Of a stretch of 64,000 nucleotides of DNA, positions 1 through 9,239 are shown piece by piece (positions within the stretch are counted from its first letter, which is position 1; each line of letters starts with the position of its first letter). Source of the stretch: Sphingobacteriales bacterium (GTDB lineage Bacteria; Bacteroidota; Bacteroidia; Chitinophagales; UBA2359); contig JADJTG010000013.1 of NCBI GenBank assembly GCA_016711285.1, positions 679,428-743,427 on the forward strand. The letters are read 5' to 3'. The translations under genes were made by a program, and so were the position numbers. The notes beneath the pieces were generated by a model that was not told the origin of the DNA, did no database searches, and saw nothing but the letters and a program-made list of their open reading frames with translations.

Positions 1-506
1 TATTGGGGTATCGGCGAAACGGGCATTGATTTATATTGGGACACTACTTTTTTTGCCCAGCAACAAATCGCTTTACACCAACAGGCGGAGTGGGCAAAAA
101 CCTACCATTTACCTTTGATTTTGCACACACGCTCTGCCTTCAACGAAACCTTTTCGCTGATTAAGGAACACGCCGACAGCCATCTAAGCGGTATTTTCCA
201 TTGTTTTGTTGATGATGTAGCCGCCGCCGAGCAGATATTATCTTTGGGCAACTTTTATCTGGGCATCGGCGGTGTGCTCACTTTCAAAAACAGCGGCTTG
301 GCAGAAACACTCTACATTTGCCCTTAGAAGCGATGGTACTCGAAACCGACTCGCCATATTTAGCTCCGGTGCCGTATCGCGGCAAGCGCAACGAATCTGC
401 ATATATACGCTTGGTAGCCGAAAAATTAGCACAAATAAAAGGCGTGAGCGTAGAAGAAGTCGCACATATTACCACTCAAAATGCCCGAAAATTATTTGGT
501 CTTTAA
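1..506 (+). pseudogene. TatD family metal-dependent DNase, 5' truncated by window edge and frameshifted
   Basis: The reading frame is open from the first base. It shows the TatD family order: GETGID near the start, ILHTR, GIFHCF, GIGG and LETDSPYLAP. These contain the Glu, His and Asp residues that bind the two metals in TatD TIM-barrel hydrolases, which act as 3'-5' deoxyribonucleases. The first frame stops just after GLAETL (about 314-327), and the protein resumes one frame over as LPLEAMVLETDS and runs to LFGL at 506. One missing base around 313-317 explains the break, and both halves keep family motifs, so sequencing error is as likely as decay. The N-terminal part lies outside the window. 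Family assignment is firm; whether the gene is intact is not. Confidence 0.85.
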
Positions 507-760
507 TCACTACTATACAGCAGCAGCAATACAAAATATGCAACAAAAATGTATAAAAAAATTAAACAATTCAGACAATTTTAGTCTTAATACAACATTT
601 TGAAATTTTTTAATAGATTTTAACGTTATTACTAAAATAGTTTGATGTAACTTTATACAAGTATTAGTTGCATTGATTTTTACAATCAAAACCTTATGCA
701 ATATCATGTATAAAAAAAATATGTATATTTCTGTTTTCAGTACTTATTTCTTTAGGTACG

Positions 761-1207
761 ATGTATATAATGGCAGCCGAATCGCCTAAAGATACCGATA
801 CTTTCTTTGAAAAATACGCTCACCAGCAAGGTTTCAGCACATCACATTACGAAGGAAATATCGCAAAAGTAAGCCAACAATATATTCAAGACCCCTCTAT
901 GCGGAGTTTTTTGTCGCAGGCTAAAAGCCTTGATGTATTGTCGTATAGTCGCAATAATACCAACCTCAACGGCGGGCAATTATTTGTAGAATTATTACAA
1001 ACCCTCCGCGATGCCAATTATCAGCCTTTGCACAGCCGCCGCCAACACGGAAAAGTAATGGGCGTGTTGTATCGCTCCGTAAATGCCAACCATCAAGAAT
1101 TAGTTATTGTGAATGCCGAATACGAAAATTTTAAATGCCTGCGCCTCATCGGAAGTTTTGACGCTTTGCGTTCTATTGCCCCCCAAAACCCGCGTATGGC
1201 GTTTTAA
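761..1207 (+). CDS. DUF4252 family exported protein
   Basis: This small protein (148 aa from the ATG at 761) resembles the Bacteroidota DUF4252 family. It has a conserved middle with a short LDVLSYSR strand, then an ELVIVNAEYENF..RLIGSF segment near the C-terminus. Family members are small secreted or lipid-anchored proteins of unknown function. The start is doubtful. The same frame stays open upstream and encodes a hydrophobic stretch (KKICIFLFSVLISLG) just before position 761, with no in-frame ATG. An ATG at 706 would join it if the A-run at 712-719 were one base shorter, giving a typical signal peptide. The gene stands alone between tatD and the acyltransferase, in the same direction. The DUF assignment is from memory of the family pattern. 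Confidence 0.7.
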   Translation: MYIMAAESPKDTDTFFEKYAHQQGFSTSHYEGNIAKVSQQYIQDPSMRSFLSQAKSLDVLSYSRNNTNLNGGQLFVELLQTLRDANYQPLHSRRQHGKVMGVLYRSVNANHQELVIVNAEYENFKCLRLIGSFDALRSIAPQNPRMAF

Positions 1208-1291
1208 TAGGATATTTTTATAAAATAACCTATTTTTCTTTCTTACCTGCGATAGTTTTTCTACTTTCACGCTGCTAAAACAGCACCTAAG

Positions 1292-2996
1292 ATGGCTGAA
1301 AAAGGAGAAAATTTACAACCGCAGGGCATTTTAGAGCCAGTATTGCCCAATATCAACGAATGGCCAATTCATAAACTCACACAAGAGTTAGACAACTTTA
1401 TCCCACAATGGGTAGAAAATACCAAAAAGAGAATCATAGACAATGCGGTAAAATCTCAAATGCCTTTGGAGGAAATTATCGCCAAAGCCGCTTATTTGGA
1501 AACCATTCGTTTGCGCACCAAACCCTGGCGCATTGACCCGCCCGACGAAAAAGAATTTTGGCGTGATATTAAAGACCAATTGGCGGTAATTGCTCAAAAA
1601 AAAGCCGACATCAACGGCGTATCGCCCGAAACACAAGCCTTATTGCACAAAATCATCAGCCGCTACGCCGAAGAAATTGCCGGACACTTCAATCGTAGCA
1701 CCTATCGTTTTGCGGCGCGGGCTTTGCCTGTGTTTTTCAACCGTTTGCTCAATGTAGCGGGTGCACGAAGCCTGCGGCGTATTTTCAACAACGACCTGCT
1801 CATTCAAGACAGCCTCCTGCTGCGCGGGCACATTGAAGAATTGCGCAATTTAACCACCAAAGGAACGGTAATTCTTACACCCACCCACCACAGCAATTTG
1901 GATTCTATTTTATTGGGTTGGGCAATACACGCCGTTGGTGTACCTGCCTTATTGTATGGTGCGGGGCTGAATTTGTTCAATGCACGCGGCTTTGATTATT
2001 TTATGAACCGGCTGGGAGCTTATAAAATTGACCGCCGCAAAAAGAACTCCCTCTATTTGGAAACCCTCAAAATGTATTCGCGTATGACGATACAGCGCGG
2101 TTGCCACACTTTATTTTTTCCGGGTGGCACGCGCTCGCGCTCAGGGCAGTTGGAAAACGACCTCAAAATGGGTTTGCTCGGAACAGTATTTGATGCGCAG
2201 CGATTTAATTTGCAATATCCTGCCCCCGAAAAACCGCAAAAATTTTCGTAGTACCTTTGGTCATTTCGTATCATTTTGTGTTGAAGCCGCTTCGCTAATA
2301 GACGAACACTTGCGCTCTGTGGGCAAAGAACGCTATTATCCGCCCAAAGACCACTTTCCGAGCATTGCCAAAAGTTTGCTTTTTTGTGTGGAAATTATTT
2401 TCGGCAAAGTCAAAAGTAGTGCTATCGTTTGGCAAGCCGATGGATTTGTTTGGAAATGATGTAGATGAAGCGGGCAACAGCATCGACCGCAACGGAAAAG
2501 AAGTGGAAATAAAAGAATACTTTATGAGCAACGGTCAAATTGCCGAGGATAATCAGCGCGATTCGGAATATACCAAAATATTAGCCGACAAAATCGTAGA
2601 GCGTTTTTATAAAGAAAACCGCGTACTCACGAGCCACTTGCTTGCTTTTGCCATTTTTGAAATTTTGAAAAAACGCCATCGCCGCTTGGATCTATTCGGC
2701 TTGTTGCGCTTGTCGGAAGAAGACACACTCATTCCCTACGAGCAATTTATAAAAGTAATGGAACGCTTGGTGGCAAAACTAAAAATAATGGCAGATGAAA
2801 AGAAATTAAAACTGAGCCACCCTTTTAATGAAAATATAGAATATATCGTACAACACGGCATAGAAAATATCGGTATTTATCATCGCAAAAAGTAGTGAAC
2901 CGCAACAAAGATGGCGATATTTTTACCGAAGATATGAACCTGCTGTATTTTTATCACAACCGCTTGGAAGGCTACGGCTTAGATGAGTGTGTGTAG
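1292..2996 (+). pseudogene. PlsB/PlsC-type glycerolipid acyltransferase, frameshifted
   Basis: The first 319 codons (1292-2251) carry the acyltransferase blocks: THHSNLDS (block I, HxxxxD-like) and FFPGGTRSRSG (block III, substrate binding). The family transfers acyl groups to glycerol-3-phosphate or 1-acylglycerol-3-phosphate at the inner membrane. The frame breaks near 2240 in an A/T run. The protein continues as IFVVPLVISYHFVL, then EAASLIDEHLRSVG in another frame (to about 2380), then SKVVLSFGKPMDLFGN in a third (to 2895), and a last slip in the A-run at 2887-2891 extends it to a TAG at 2994. At least three single-base slips are needed. gpsA, which makes its likely substrate, follows 57 bp downstream, supporting a phospholipid role. 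It could be a true pseudogene, but homopolymer error is more likely. Confidence 0.75.
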
Positions 2997-3053
2997 AGGC
3001 GCAATTTTTATCTTTTTTTCTTTGTGTTGTAATTAGTATTTTTATTAAAAAAT

Positions 3054-4124
3054 ATGCTATCCAATTCAATTATAGGTGTGCTGGGGGCGGGCAGTTTTGG
3101 TACAGCCATCGCCAATATCTTGGCAGATAACCATCAGGTATTGATGTATGCACGCCGCCCCGAAGTAGTTGATGCTATTCAGCATAAACGGCTGCACCGC
3201 AATCAAACAATTCATCCGCGTATTGAGGCTACTATCTCTGCTGAAGAAGTATGCCAACGCTGCACCCTCATTTATGTAATGGTGGACTCGGGCGGCTTCC
3301 GTGAGCTTATCCGCCAGATAGACCCTTTTTTGCGCCCCTACCATGTACTGATTCACGGCACAAAAGGCTTGCATGTGGTGCTACCCGACAACAACAACGA
3401 TTGGACAAGTGCCGAAACTCTGTCGCGCAGCAATATCCGCACGATGAGCGAGGTGATTTTGGAAGAAAGCGAAGTATTGCGCATCGGCGCATTGTCGGGT
3501 CCTAATCTATCGGGCGAGCTGGCAGCACGGCAACCCGCCGCCACCGTCATCAGCAGCCGTTTTGATGAAGTGATTGAATACGGAAAAAATACTTTGCGCA
3601 GCAATCGCTTCAGGGTATATGGCAGCCACGATGTGTTGGGCGTAGAGATGGCAGGCGTGCTGAAAAACATTTATGCCATTGTATCGGGTATTTTGAGTGG
3701 TATGCAAATGGGCGAAAACAGCCGTGCTATGATTATGAGCAGGGGTTTGGGCGAAATGGTGCGTTTGGGGAGGGCATTGGGTTCAAAAACGAGTGCTTTT
3801 TATGGCATAGCGGGCATTGGCGATTTAATTGCCACCTGCTCCAGCAGCCGCAGCCGCAATTTTACGGTGGGCTATCGCTTGTCGCAGGGCGAAACGCTAC
3901 ACCATATTTTGGAAACGATGGACGAAGTAGCGGAGGGCGTAAAAACGACCAAAATAGCTCACTGCCTGTCGCGGTATTATCATTTGGATTTGCCCATTAT
4001 TGCCAATTTGCACGGTATTCTATACGAAAACTTGCCCATTCACGAAGCTTTCAATAATCTGATGCACCACGAAAATGATGTAGATGCAGATTTTTTGGTC
4101 AATGAAGAAGAAATGAAAGTATAA
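3054..4124 (+). CDS. gpsA: Glycerol-3-phosphate dehydrogenase [NAD(P)+]
   Basis: GpsA reduces dihydroxyacetone phosphate to sn-glycerol-3-phosphate, the entry point of phospholipid synthesis, in the cytoplasm. The 356-aa product opens with a Rossmann dinucleotide-binding loop (GVLGAGSFGTA, about residues 8-18). It has the HGTKGL segment, the SGPNLSGELA motif and the C-terminal GVEMAGVLKNIYAI stretch with the catalytic lysine, followed by GIGDLIATC. The length is slightly above the usual 330-340 aa. The ATG at 3054 directly precedes the Rossmann strand, which fixes the start. It sits just behind the acyltransferase gene in the same orientation, so the two probably form a lipid-precursor pair. 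Identification is secure. Confidence 0.95.
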   Translation: MLSNSIIGVLGAGSFGTAIANILADNHQVLMYARRPEVVDAIQHKRLHRNQTIHPRIEATISAEEVCQRCTLIYVMVDSGGFRELIRQIDPFLRPYHVLIHGTKGLHVVLPDNNNDWTSAETLSRSNIRTMSEVILEESEVLRIGALSGPNLSGELAARQPAATVISSRFDEVIEYGKNTLRSNRFRVYGSHDVLGVEMAGVLKNIYAIVSGILSGMQMGENSRAMIMSRGLGEMVRLGRALGSKTSAFYGIAGIGDLIATCSSSRSRNFTVGYRLSQGETLHHILETMDEVAEGVKTTKIAHCLSRYYHLDLPIIANLHGILYENLPIHEAFNNLMHHENDVDADFLVNEEEMKV

Positions 4125-4329
4125 AAAAATTTTTCTAAAAAAATCATACTCTGCACAATATTTTAAAATCGGCAGCGTTAGAAGACTATTATTACATCAA
4201 TTACATAAAAATATTCCCGTTCAGCCTATTGATAAAACAAGCTCTACACATTTTATAGATTTATTTTTTTCCCTGAATAAAAAATATCCTTTTTGCAAAA
4301 AAGCAAAAACAGGATTAAAACAAATAATT

Positions 4330-5247
4330 ATGGGACGCTTATTAAGATGGTATTGCTTGGCATTATTGGGAATTTTTTCGCTGTTTTATTATTCTTTTGC
4401 ACAAAATTATTCGCAAAATAATGCGGAACTCATTGCTTCGCTGAACGAAGTTTCTACTGATATTCCGCCTGCGCCGTTTTCGTTCAATTGGCGACATTTG
4501 GTGAGCATAGAAGAAGGCGGCTACCGCAAAAATATGCAACGCGGCGGTGTGCCTTTGCCACAGCCTTATATCCGCGAAGCAGACGTGCTGTGGAGCAAGC
4601 GCATTTGGCGCAGCATTGATACGCGCGCTGCCACCAACAAACGATTCAACAACGCCGACTATCCCTTTGCCGAATTGATGTACGATTTGGTGATGCAACA
4701 CCCCGAAGTGCGCATTTTTACCGATGATACTTTTACCGAAGCCGCTTCGCGCGAGCAATTACAAAACCGTTTTACGGGATTTGATACGGTGGCGGTGTAT
4801 AATTTTGCCACGCAGGAATACGACTGGAAGCCCATCGAGCGCAATTTGCAATGGAAAGATTTTGTGCAGTTTCGTTTGAAAGAAGATTGGGTATTTGAAA
4901 GCAAACATTCCAATTTAGATGTACGCATTATTGGCATTGCTCCTGTTCGCGAGGTGATTGACGAAACGGGTGTTATTCGCGGGCAGGAGGCTTTGTTTTG
5001 GGTGTATTATGATGACATTCGTCCTTTGCTGGCGCAATACGATGCTCCCAATCCCGATGGAGAAGAGAGTATATTGAGCTGGGCTGATTTTTTGGATATG
5101 GGATATTTCGGCAGCCGTATTGTAAAAGAAGACAATGTATATGACCGCAATATCGCCGAATATGCCACGGGCAGAAATGCACTTGAAGAGTCGCACCGCA
5201 TCAAACGCGAACTTTATGAGCGCGAACATAATCAATGGGAATATTAA
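4330..5247 (+). CDS. gldN: GldN/PorN, type IX secretion system protein
   Basis: The 305-aa protein begins with a signal peptide (residues 1-24, ending SFAQ). It matches GldN/PorN through WSKRIWRSIDTR, the PFAELMYD segment, FKLKEDWVFES-like residues and a C-terminal DFLDMGYFGSRIVKEDN stretch. GldN forms a periplasmic ring with the lipoprotein GldK under the outer membrane and is needed for T9SS secretion and gliding. In most Bacteroidota it is the last gene of gldKLMN. Here it follows gpsA with 205 bp between and no gldK, gldL or gldM is in the window. T9SS sorting domains are found in several other proteins of the window, which fits an active system. The reading frame is open for about 65 codons upstream without an ATG; the ATG at 4330 fits the signal peptide. 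Confidence 0.88.
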   Translation: MGRLLRWYCLALLGIFSLFYYSFAQNYSQNNAELIASLNEVSTDIPPAPFSFNWRHLVSIEEGGYRKNMQRGGVPLPQPYIREADVLWSKRIWRSIDTRAATNKRFNNADYPFAELMYDLVMQHPEVRIFTDDTFTEAASREQLQNRFTGFDTVAVYNFATQEYDWKPIERNLQWKDFVQFRLKEDWVFESKHSNLDVRIIGIAPVREVIDETGVIRGQEALFWVYYDDIRPLLAQYDAPNPDGEESILSWADFLDMGYFGSRIVKEDNVYDRNIAEYATGRNALEESHRIKRELYEREHNQWEY

Positions 5248-5445
5248 GTGTAAAACCTGAATAGTCAGATGTGTTTTTTCTATAAAAAAGGTGAGTTTTT
5301 ACTTGAGCAACAACCTGCAACATGAAGCCGATAAGTTGTAATATCCCTTATGAGATGTGAAAGAATAGTGAAGTGAAGTAGAGAATAAAAGACATAAGGA
5401 GTTCAACTTATTTTTGCTTTTTTGTTTTGGTATCTTGTTTTTGGA

Positions 5446-5483
5446 GCCGTCGTCAGGCAGTGATTGTCTGCGGCGGTTTTTTT
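5446..5483 (+). terminator. Rho-independent terminator after gldN
   Basis: A GC-rich hairpin pairs GCCGTCGTCAGGCA with TGTCTGCGGCGG (12 pairs including two G-U pairs and one bulged base; 6-nt loop). A run of seven T follows at 5477-5483. It lies 200 bp after gldN and 120 bp before the lipoprotein gene. The stretch 5248-5445 has no supportable gene. Confidence 0.75.
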
Positions 5484-5522
5484 ATTTTTATGCCCTATTA
5501 TTGAAGGCTCTTTTGTTAAATA

Positions 5523-5555
5523 TTTGCAGTTTTTAGATTATTTTATGCACATTTG
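5523..5555 (+). promoter_or_regulatory. Candidate Bacteroidota-type promoter for the lipoprotein gene
   Basis: TTTG at 5523-5526 and CACATTTG at 5548-5555 are separated by 21 bp. They fit the -33 TTTG / -7 TAnnTTTG pattern of the Bacteroidota primary sigma factor with one mismatch. The gene starts about 50 bp downstream. This is pattern matching only. Confidence 0.4.
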
Positions 5556-5605
5556 CGAAAGAATTATTCAACGTTTTTTATCCTAAAAAAGACACTTTTT
5601 GAATT

Positions 5606-6091
5606 ATGCGTTCTCTTATCTGTATTTTTCTTTTCGGTATATTGCTGTCGGCGGCGGGCTGCTCCAATGCCAAGCGCGCCCAACGGCTTGCGGCACATCA
5701 CGAGCGCATCAGTCAGGCGGCGCAGGCAGCAAATTTGTCGCCCGAAGCCAAATTCGACACACTGGCGCAAAGTTTAGTAGCAGCTATGCACGAAGGCTTA
5801 AACATTGCCAACCCCGCGAAGGGCAAAAAATATGTATCCTCCTATTTTAAGCAAAATAAAGGTGATATGGTGCAGATATTGGAAGAGTTGGCAGTGTGGC
5901 AATTGGATATGAACGAAGTACAGCGTATGGGCTTTGGCTTGCGGCTCGTCACCAAACCCTACTCCGGCGATTTTGTGCGCCTCTTTCCCAAATTTTATCG
6001 CCGCTACCGCCAAGTGAGTTTTATGAACGATTTTGGAAAAAAACTCAAAAGCACCATTTTCAATAATGGGACTTTTAAGATAGATTTTTAA
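5606..6091 (+). CDS. Small lipoprotein of unknown function
   Basis: The 161-aa product starts with a signal sequence whose end SAAGC is a lipobox, so it should be lipid-anchored at Cys19 and sit in the cell envelope. The mature part is helix-rich and basic. It includes KFDTLAQSLVAAMHEGLN and an FYRRYRQVSFMNDFGKKLKS tail that is conserved in character, but I do not recognise a named family. The gene follows gldN beyond a terminator, so it probably has its own promoter (candidate at 5523-5555). Its end is only 11 bp from the convergent end of menD. No function is proposed. Confidence 0.75.
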   Translation: MRSLICIFLFGILLSAAGCSNAKRAQRLAAHHERISQAAQAANLSPEAKFDTLAQSLVAAMHEGLNIANPAKGKKYVSSYFKQNKGDMVQILEELAVWQLDMNEVQRMGFGLRLVTKPYSGDFVRLFPKFYRRYRQVSFMNDFGKKLKSTIFNNGTFKIDF

Positions 6092-6102
6092 AAAACATTT
6101 TT

Positions 6103-7821
6103 TTACTGAAAACAGCGAAAATAATTGCGCAATACTTCAGCACTCAATGCTTTATCACTTTTTATTTCCAAAATTTTTGCCCTGTCGGATTTTCCAAAAA
6201 ACGAAGGCAAAGCCTGCTTTAATTGTTTTTCGTTGCTGCAAGCGGCATATTCCAAATGATACAACTGCGCCAAAGGTTCGGCATTGAGGTGGTGGGGCGT
6301 GTCAAAATAGCGTTGTAATTCGGTGGGCGGCAATTGGTCGGGACCCGGAATAATACGAAAAATACTGCCGCCGCCGTTATTGATGAGGATAATGCGCAAA
6401 TTGGGTGATAATTCCTCGTTCCAAAGGGCGTTGCTGTCGTAAAAAAAAGCCAAATCTCCGGTTATCAGCACGGTGAGCCGCGCTTGCGTATCAGCAATGG
6501 CAGCCCCTGCCGCCGTAGAAGTAGTGCCATCAATACCGCCCACGCCGCGATTGCCGTAAGCGATTTGCCGACCCCGCAATCCGAAAATATTGGAATAGCG
6601 CACCGGCGTACTGTTGCCGAGTTGGAGCAGCGCATTTTTGGGCAGGTATTGCCACAAAACATCAAAAATTTTCAAATCACAAAAAGGGATTTGTTTTAAA
6701 TATTGCTGCTGCCGGAGGCGGTGGCGATGGTTGATATGCTGAAAAAAATGATAATAGGGCTGTGCGGCATCAGTGCGGGAAATTTTTTTAGAGCCTTCTA
6801 ATATAAAAGAAAAAAACGCCTGTGGCGGCACTGCCACAATTTGTGTGAGCAACTGAAAAGTATCGTGATGGGCGGCGTTTTCGTGGAGCAGGATATGGTG
6901 TTTGGGGGGGTGCTTGCGCAAAAACTGTTTTATTTTTTTAGATACAATCATTCCGCCGAAAGATACCAACAAATCGGGCTGCAAATATTGTTGTTGCTGC
7001 TCATTGCAGCCATCAATGAGGCGGTCGGTATTGCTAAAAAAAGCATCATCATTCAAATTGGAAGTGCTTTCGCAGAGCAGCACCATATCTTCGCGGCGTT
7101 GCAGGGTGCGTAATAATCTGAGCAGGCGGGCATCGGGCGGCAGCAGTCCGGCGAGGAGCATTTTTTTTGGGCTGTTGTGCCACAAATCCCACAAATAAGC
7201 GTGCTGCGGAAAGCGCAACACCCGCTCGCCGCCCTCCAAATCAATGCGTTTGGGGATATAATTATCGGTGGAGGTGTCGGTTTCGTCATACAGCGGCTCG
7301 CGCAAAGGCACATTGATATGCACCGGTGCCGCCGTAGGATACAGCGACACATTGAGTGCTTCATTGACCAGGCGGCAGGCATACCACAAATCATCGGCTT
7401 GCGGGGGAGAGTGGTGGGGCAGCTGAAAACTTTTTCTTATATAGTTGGCATATACTCCCACTTGGCGAATACTCTGCATATCGGCTTGGTCTATCCACTC
7501 CGCAGGTCGGTCGGCGGTAAGCACGAGCAAAGGCACTTCCTGATAGAAGGCTTCGGCGAGGGCTGGCGCATAATTGAGGGTGGCAGTGCCGGAGGTGCAA
7601 ATGAGTGCGACAGGTTGGCGGGTTTGCTGTGCGATACCCAAGGCATAAAAAGCGGCGCAGCGTTCATCAACGATGACGTGGCACTGAATGTGCGGGTGGC
7701 GGTGAAAAGCCATCACTAAGGGGGCGCAGCGCGAGCCGGGCGAAAACACCGCGTGCCGCATACCTTTGTCGGCGCAAATGTCGGCTAAATAGCGCACATA
7801 GCGATGGTCGGTGTTTTTCAT
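6103..7821 (-). CDS. menD: 2-succinyl-5-enolpyruvyl-6-hydroxy-3-cyclohexene-1-carboxylate synthase
   Basis: MenD is a thiamine-diphosphate enzyme that adds a 2-oxoglutarate-derived succinyl semialdehyde unit to isochorismate, an early step of menaquinone synthesis. The product (572 aa) has the N-terminal FSPGSRCAPL motif, VDERCAAFYALG with the glutamate that activates ThDP, CTSGTATLNYAPALAEA, LTADRPAEW, and the C-terminal GIDGTTSTAAGAA and ITGDLAFFYDSNAL ThDP-binding region ending INNGGGSIFR. The open frame extends upstream to a TTG at 7854, but the ATG at 7821 (MKNTDHRY) is the better start by alignment with the family. No other men genes lie in the window. Menaquinone as the quinone fits Bacteroidota. 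Confidence 0.95.
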   Translation of the reverse strand: MKNTDHRYVRYLADICADKGMRHAVFSPGSRCAPLVMAFHRHPHIQCHVIVDERCAAFYALGIAQQTRQPVALICTSGTATLNYAPALAEAFYQEVPLLVLTADRPAEWIDQADMQSIRQVGVYANYIRKSFQLPHHSPPQADDLWYACRLVNEALNVSLYPTAAPVHINVPLREPLYDETDTSTDNYIPKRIDLEGGERVLRFPQHAYLWDLWHNSPKKMLLAGLLPPDARLLRLLRTLQRREDMVLLCESTSNLNDDAFFSNTDRLIDGCNEQQQQYLQPDLLVSFGGMIVSKKIKQFLRKHPPKHHILLHENAAHHDTFQLLTQIVAVPPQAFFSFILEGSKKISRTDAAQPYYHFFQHINHRHRLRQQQYLKQIPFCDLKIFDVLWQYLPKNALLQLGNSTPVRYSNIFGLRGRQIAYGNRGVGGIDGTTSTAAGAAIADTQARLTVLITGDLAFFYDSNALWNEELSPNLRIILINNGGGSIFRIIPGPDQLPPTELQRYFDTPHHLNAEPLAQLYHLEYAACSNEKQLKQALPSFFGKSDRAKILEIKSDKALSAEVLRNYFRCFQ

Positions 7822-7896
7822 TGGAAATGTTTTGTATAAAGTAAGCGGGGGCAAAAATAAAATGGTTGTTGGTTTTCTATCTGTCCTTTAAAATTA

Positions 7897-8955
7897 CTAA
7901 ATATTACAATTCAACCTCTTTGCTTTTGATTCCATAAAGCCATTCTCCTTTGCCCATTGTTTTAGCAGTTCAACTCTTGTTTTTGTTTTTTCGTCATTTG
8001 TCTCTTGCCCTAACGATTTTAAAAGCAATTCTCTATTTTTTAACCATTTGGTAAAACCTTCTCCTTCTATTACTATTTTTTCCGAATTGATTATTTGCTC
8101 TTCAACTTGTTTTTCTGTCATATCTGGAAATGCACTTACTTCCTTAATTCTTTCCTGTGTTGCTTTGTCCGCTTGTGCTATAGCTTCTATGTCTGCTAAA
8201 CAATTAGATGGTAAGATGGTTGCTATTCTATCAATCTGGTATTCTTCCAGATTTCCAAAACTTGGAATATCAATTCCGAATTTTTTACTGTAGTCAAACC
8301 TAATTACAGAAATCGGATATTTTAATAAATGCAGCATGCTAACTAAAGAAATTATTTCAGCATAAGTATCCAGCCATTTTAGAATTAATTTCGGCTCAAA
8401 TAGCTGTGAATTACTCTTGAACATTCCCATTTTGTTGGAATATTTTGCCCCTTTTGTATGAACATAATTGTGAAGATAACCAAGGTTTTTATGGACTGTT
8501 TCTAAATCGTGTTTTTCGTTAAATAATCGAATATTGTCATTTTGTTTTAGAATTTTCCAAATTATCTTTGCATATGGTGTGTCCGCTTCTTTCACGTCTT
8601 TGGATTGTAACCATTCTTTTACAGCATTATGTCCATCGTCATTAATGTTGAAGTAAACAGATAACATTCCTAATTCTAAGCCACTTCTAAGTGAAACAAA
8701 AGCTTGTTTGTAAAGACCAAAGCATATTTGATTGAATGATACTTGAAGTTCTTCCCAAGAGTCGATAAATGGGAAATAGTGTCCAGACCAAAGGTTTTCA
8801 AGATTTTGAGGGATTATCATTCCAACTGTATGATAAATCCATCCTAATTCTTCAACACGTTTTTTAATTTCGGGGTTTTCCTCAAAATATTTTTCGGTCT
8901 GTCGATAAACCTCAATGCTTTTGTCTGGTTCGTATATGTATGTCCAAAATTTCAT
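7897..8955 (-). CDS. Unrecognised 352-aa protein in an AT-rich island
   Basis: A clean 352-codon frame starts at MKFWTYIYEPDK. The protein looks soluble, has no signal peptide and is largely helical. A central NLGYLHNYVHTKGAKYSNK segment suggests a conserved helical bundle, and the C-terminal third is rich in Lys and Glu. Its DNA is clearly richer in A and T than menD and the helicase on either side, and codons follow that bias, which suggests horizontal acquisition. I do not recognise the family. The sequence gives no motif for an enzyme, DNA-binding domain or transporter. It could be a defence or accessory gene, but nothing in the sequence proves it. Confidence 0.65.
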   Translation of the reverse strand: MKFWTYIYEPDKSIEVYRQTEKYFEENPEIKKRVEELGWIYHTVGMIIPQNLENLWSGHYFPFIDSWEELQVSFNQICFGLYKQAFVSLRSGLELGMLSVYFNINDDGHNAVKEWLQSKDVKEADTPYAKIIWKILKQNDNIRLFNEKHDLETVHKNLGYLHNYVHTKGAKYSNKMGMFKSNSQLFEPKLILKWLDTYAEIISLVSMLHLLKYPISVIRFDYSKKFGIDIPSFGNLEEYQIDRIATILPSNCLADIEAIAQADKATQERIKEVSAFPDMTEKQVEEQIINSEKIVIEGEGFTKWLKNRELLLKSLGQETNDEKTKTRVELLKQWAKENGFMESKAKRLNCNI

Positions 8956-9048
8956 TATCAGTTGTCGGTATTTTTAGAATGAGGCATACCACCCGAAAAA
9001 GGTTTTCAGGTTTTCGGTATTATTTCTTTCCATAAAGATTTATCGCGC

Positions 9049-9153
9049 CTATGGCATTCCATTTTTAAATATAAGATTTTTTAAACGCTCTGAATCAAAT
9101 TTATTTCTGTTTAGTTTGATGATAAATTCATCTTTAGTTTTTTCTATTATCAT
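9049..9153 (-). CDS. Possible very small ORF (34 aa), antitoxin-like in character
   Basis: A 34-codon frame from the ATG at 9151-9153 reads MIIEKTKDEFIIKLNRNK and ends FKNGMP. The alternating charged strand followed by a basic helix recalls small antitoxins or their truncated remnants. No toxin gene is seen beside it; the following frame MERNNTENLKTFFGWY is only 19 codons. The rest of 8956-9239 is AT-rich with no gene that I can support. Confidence 0.25.
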   Translation of the reverse strand: MIIEKTKDEFIIKLNRNKFDSERLKNLIFKNGMP

Positions 9154-9239
9154 AATTTTTGCTTTTTATTCGCTATGAAGTTAAAAATAATCTTTTTGAT
9201 AATAAGTTTGCTTTTTTTTGCAAAAAATAGTCGCTGCTA

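Noticed and set aside
4125..4329. An open frame of about 65 codons in phase with and upstream of gldN
   Set aside because: It has no start codon, is AT-rich, and the ATG at 4330 begins a proper signal peptide.
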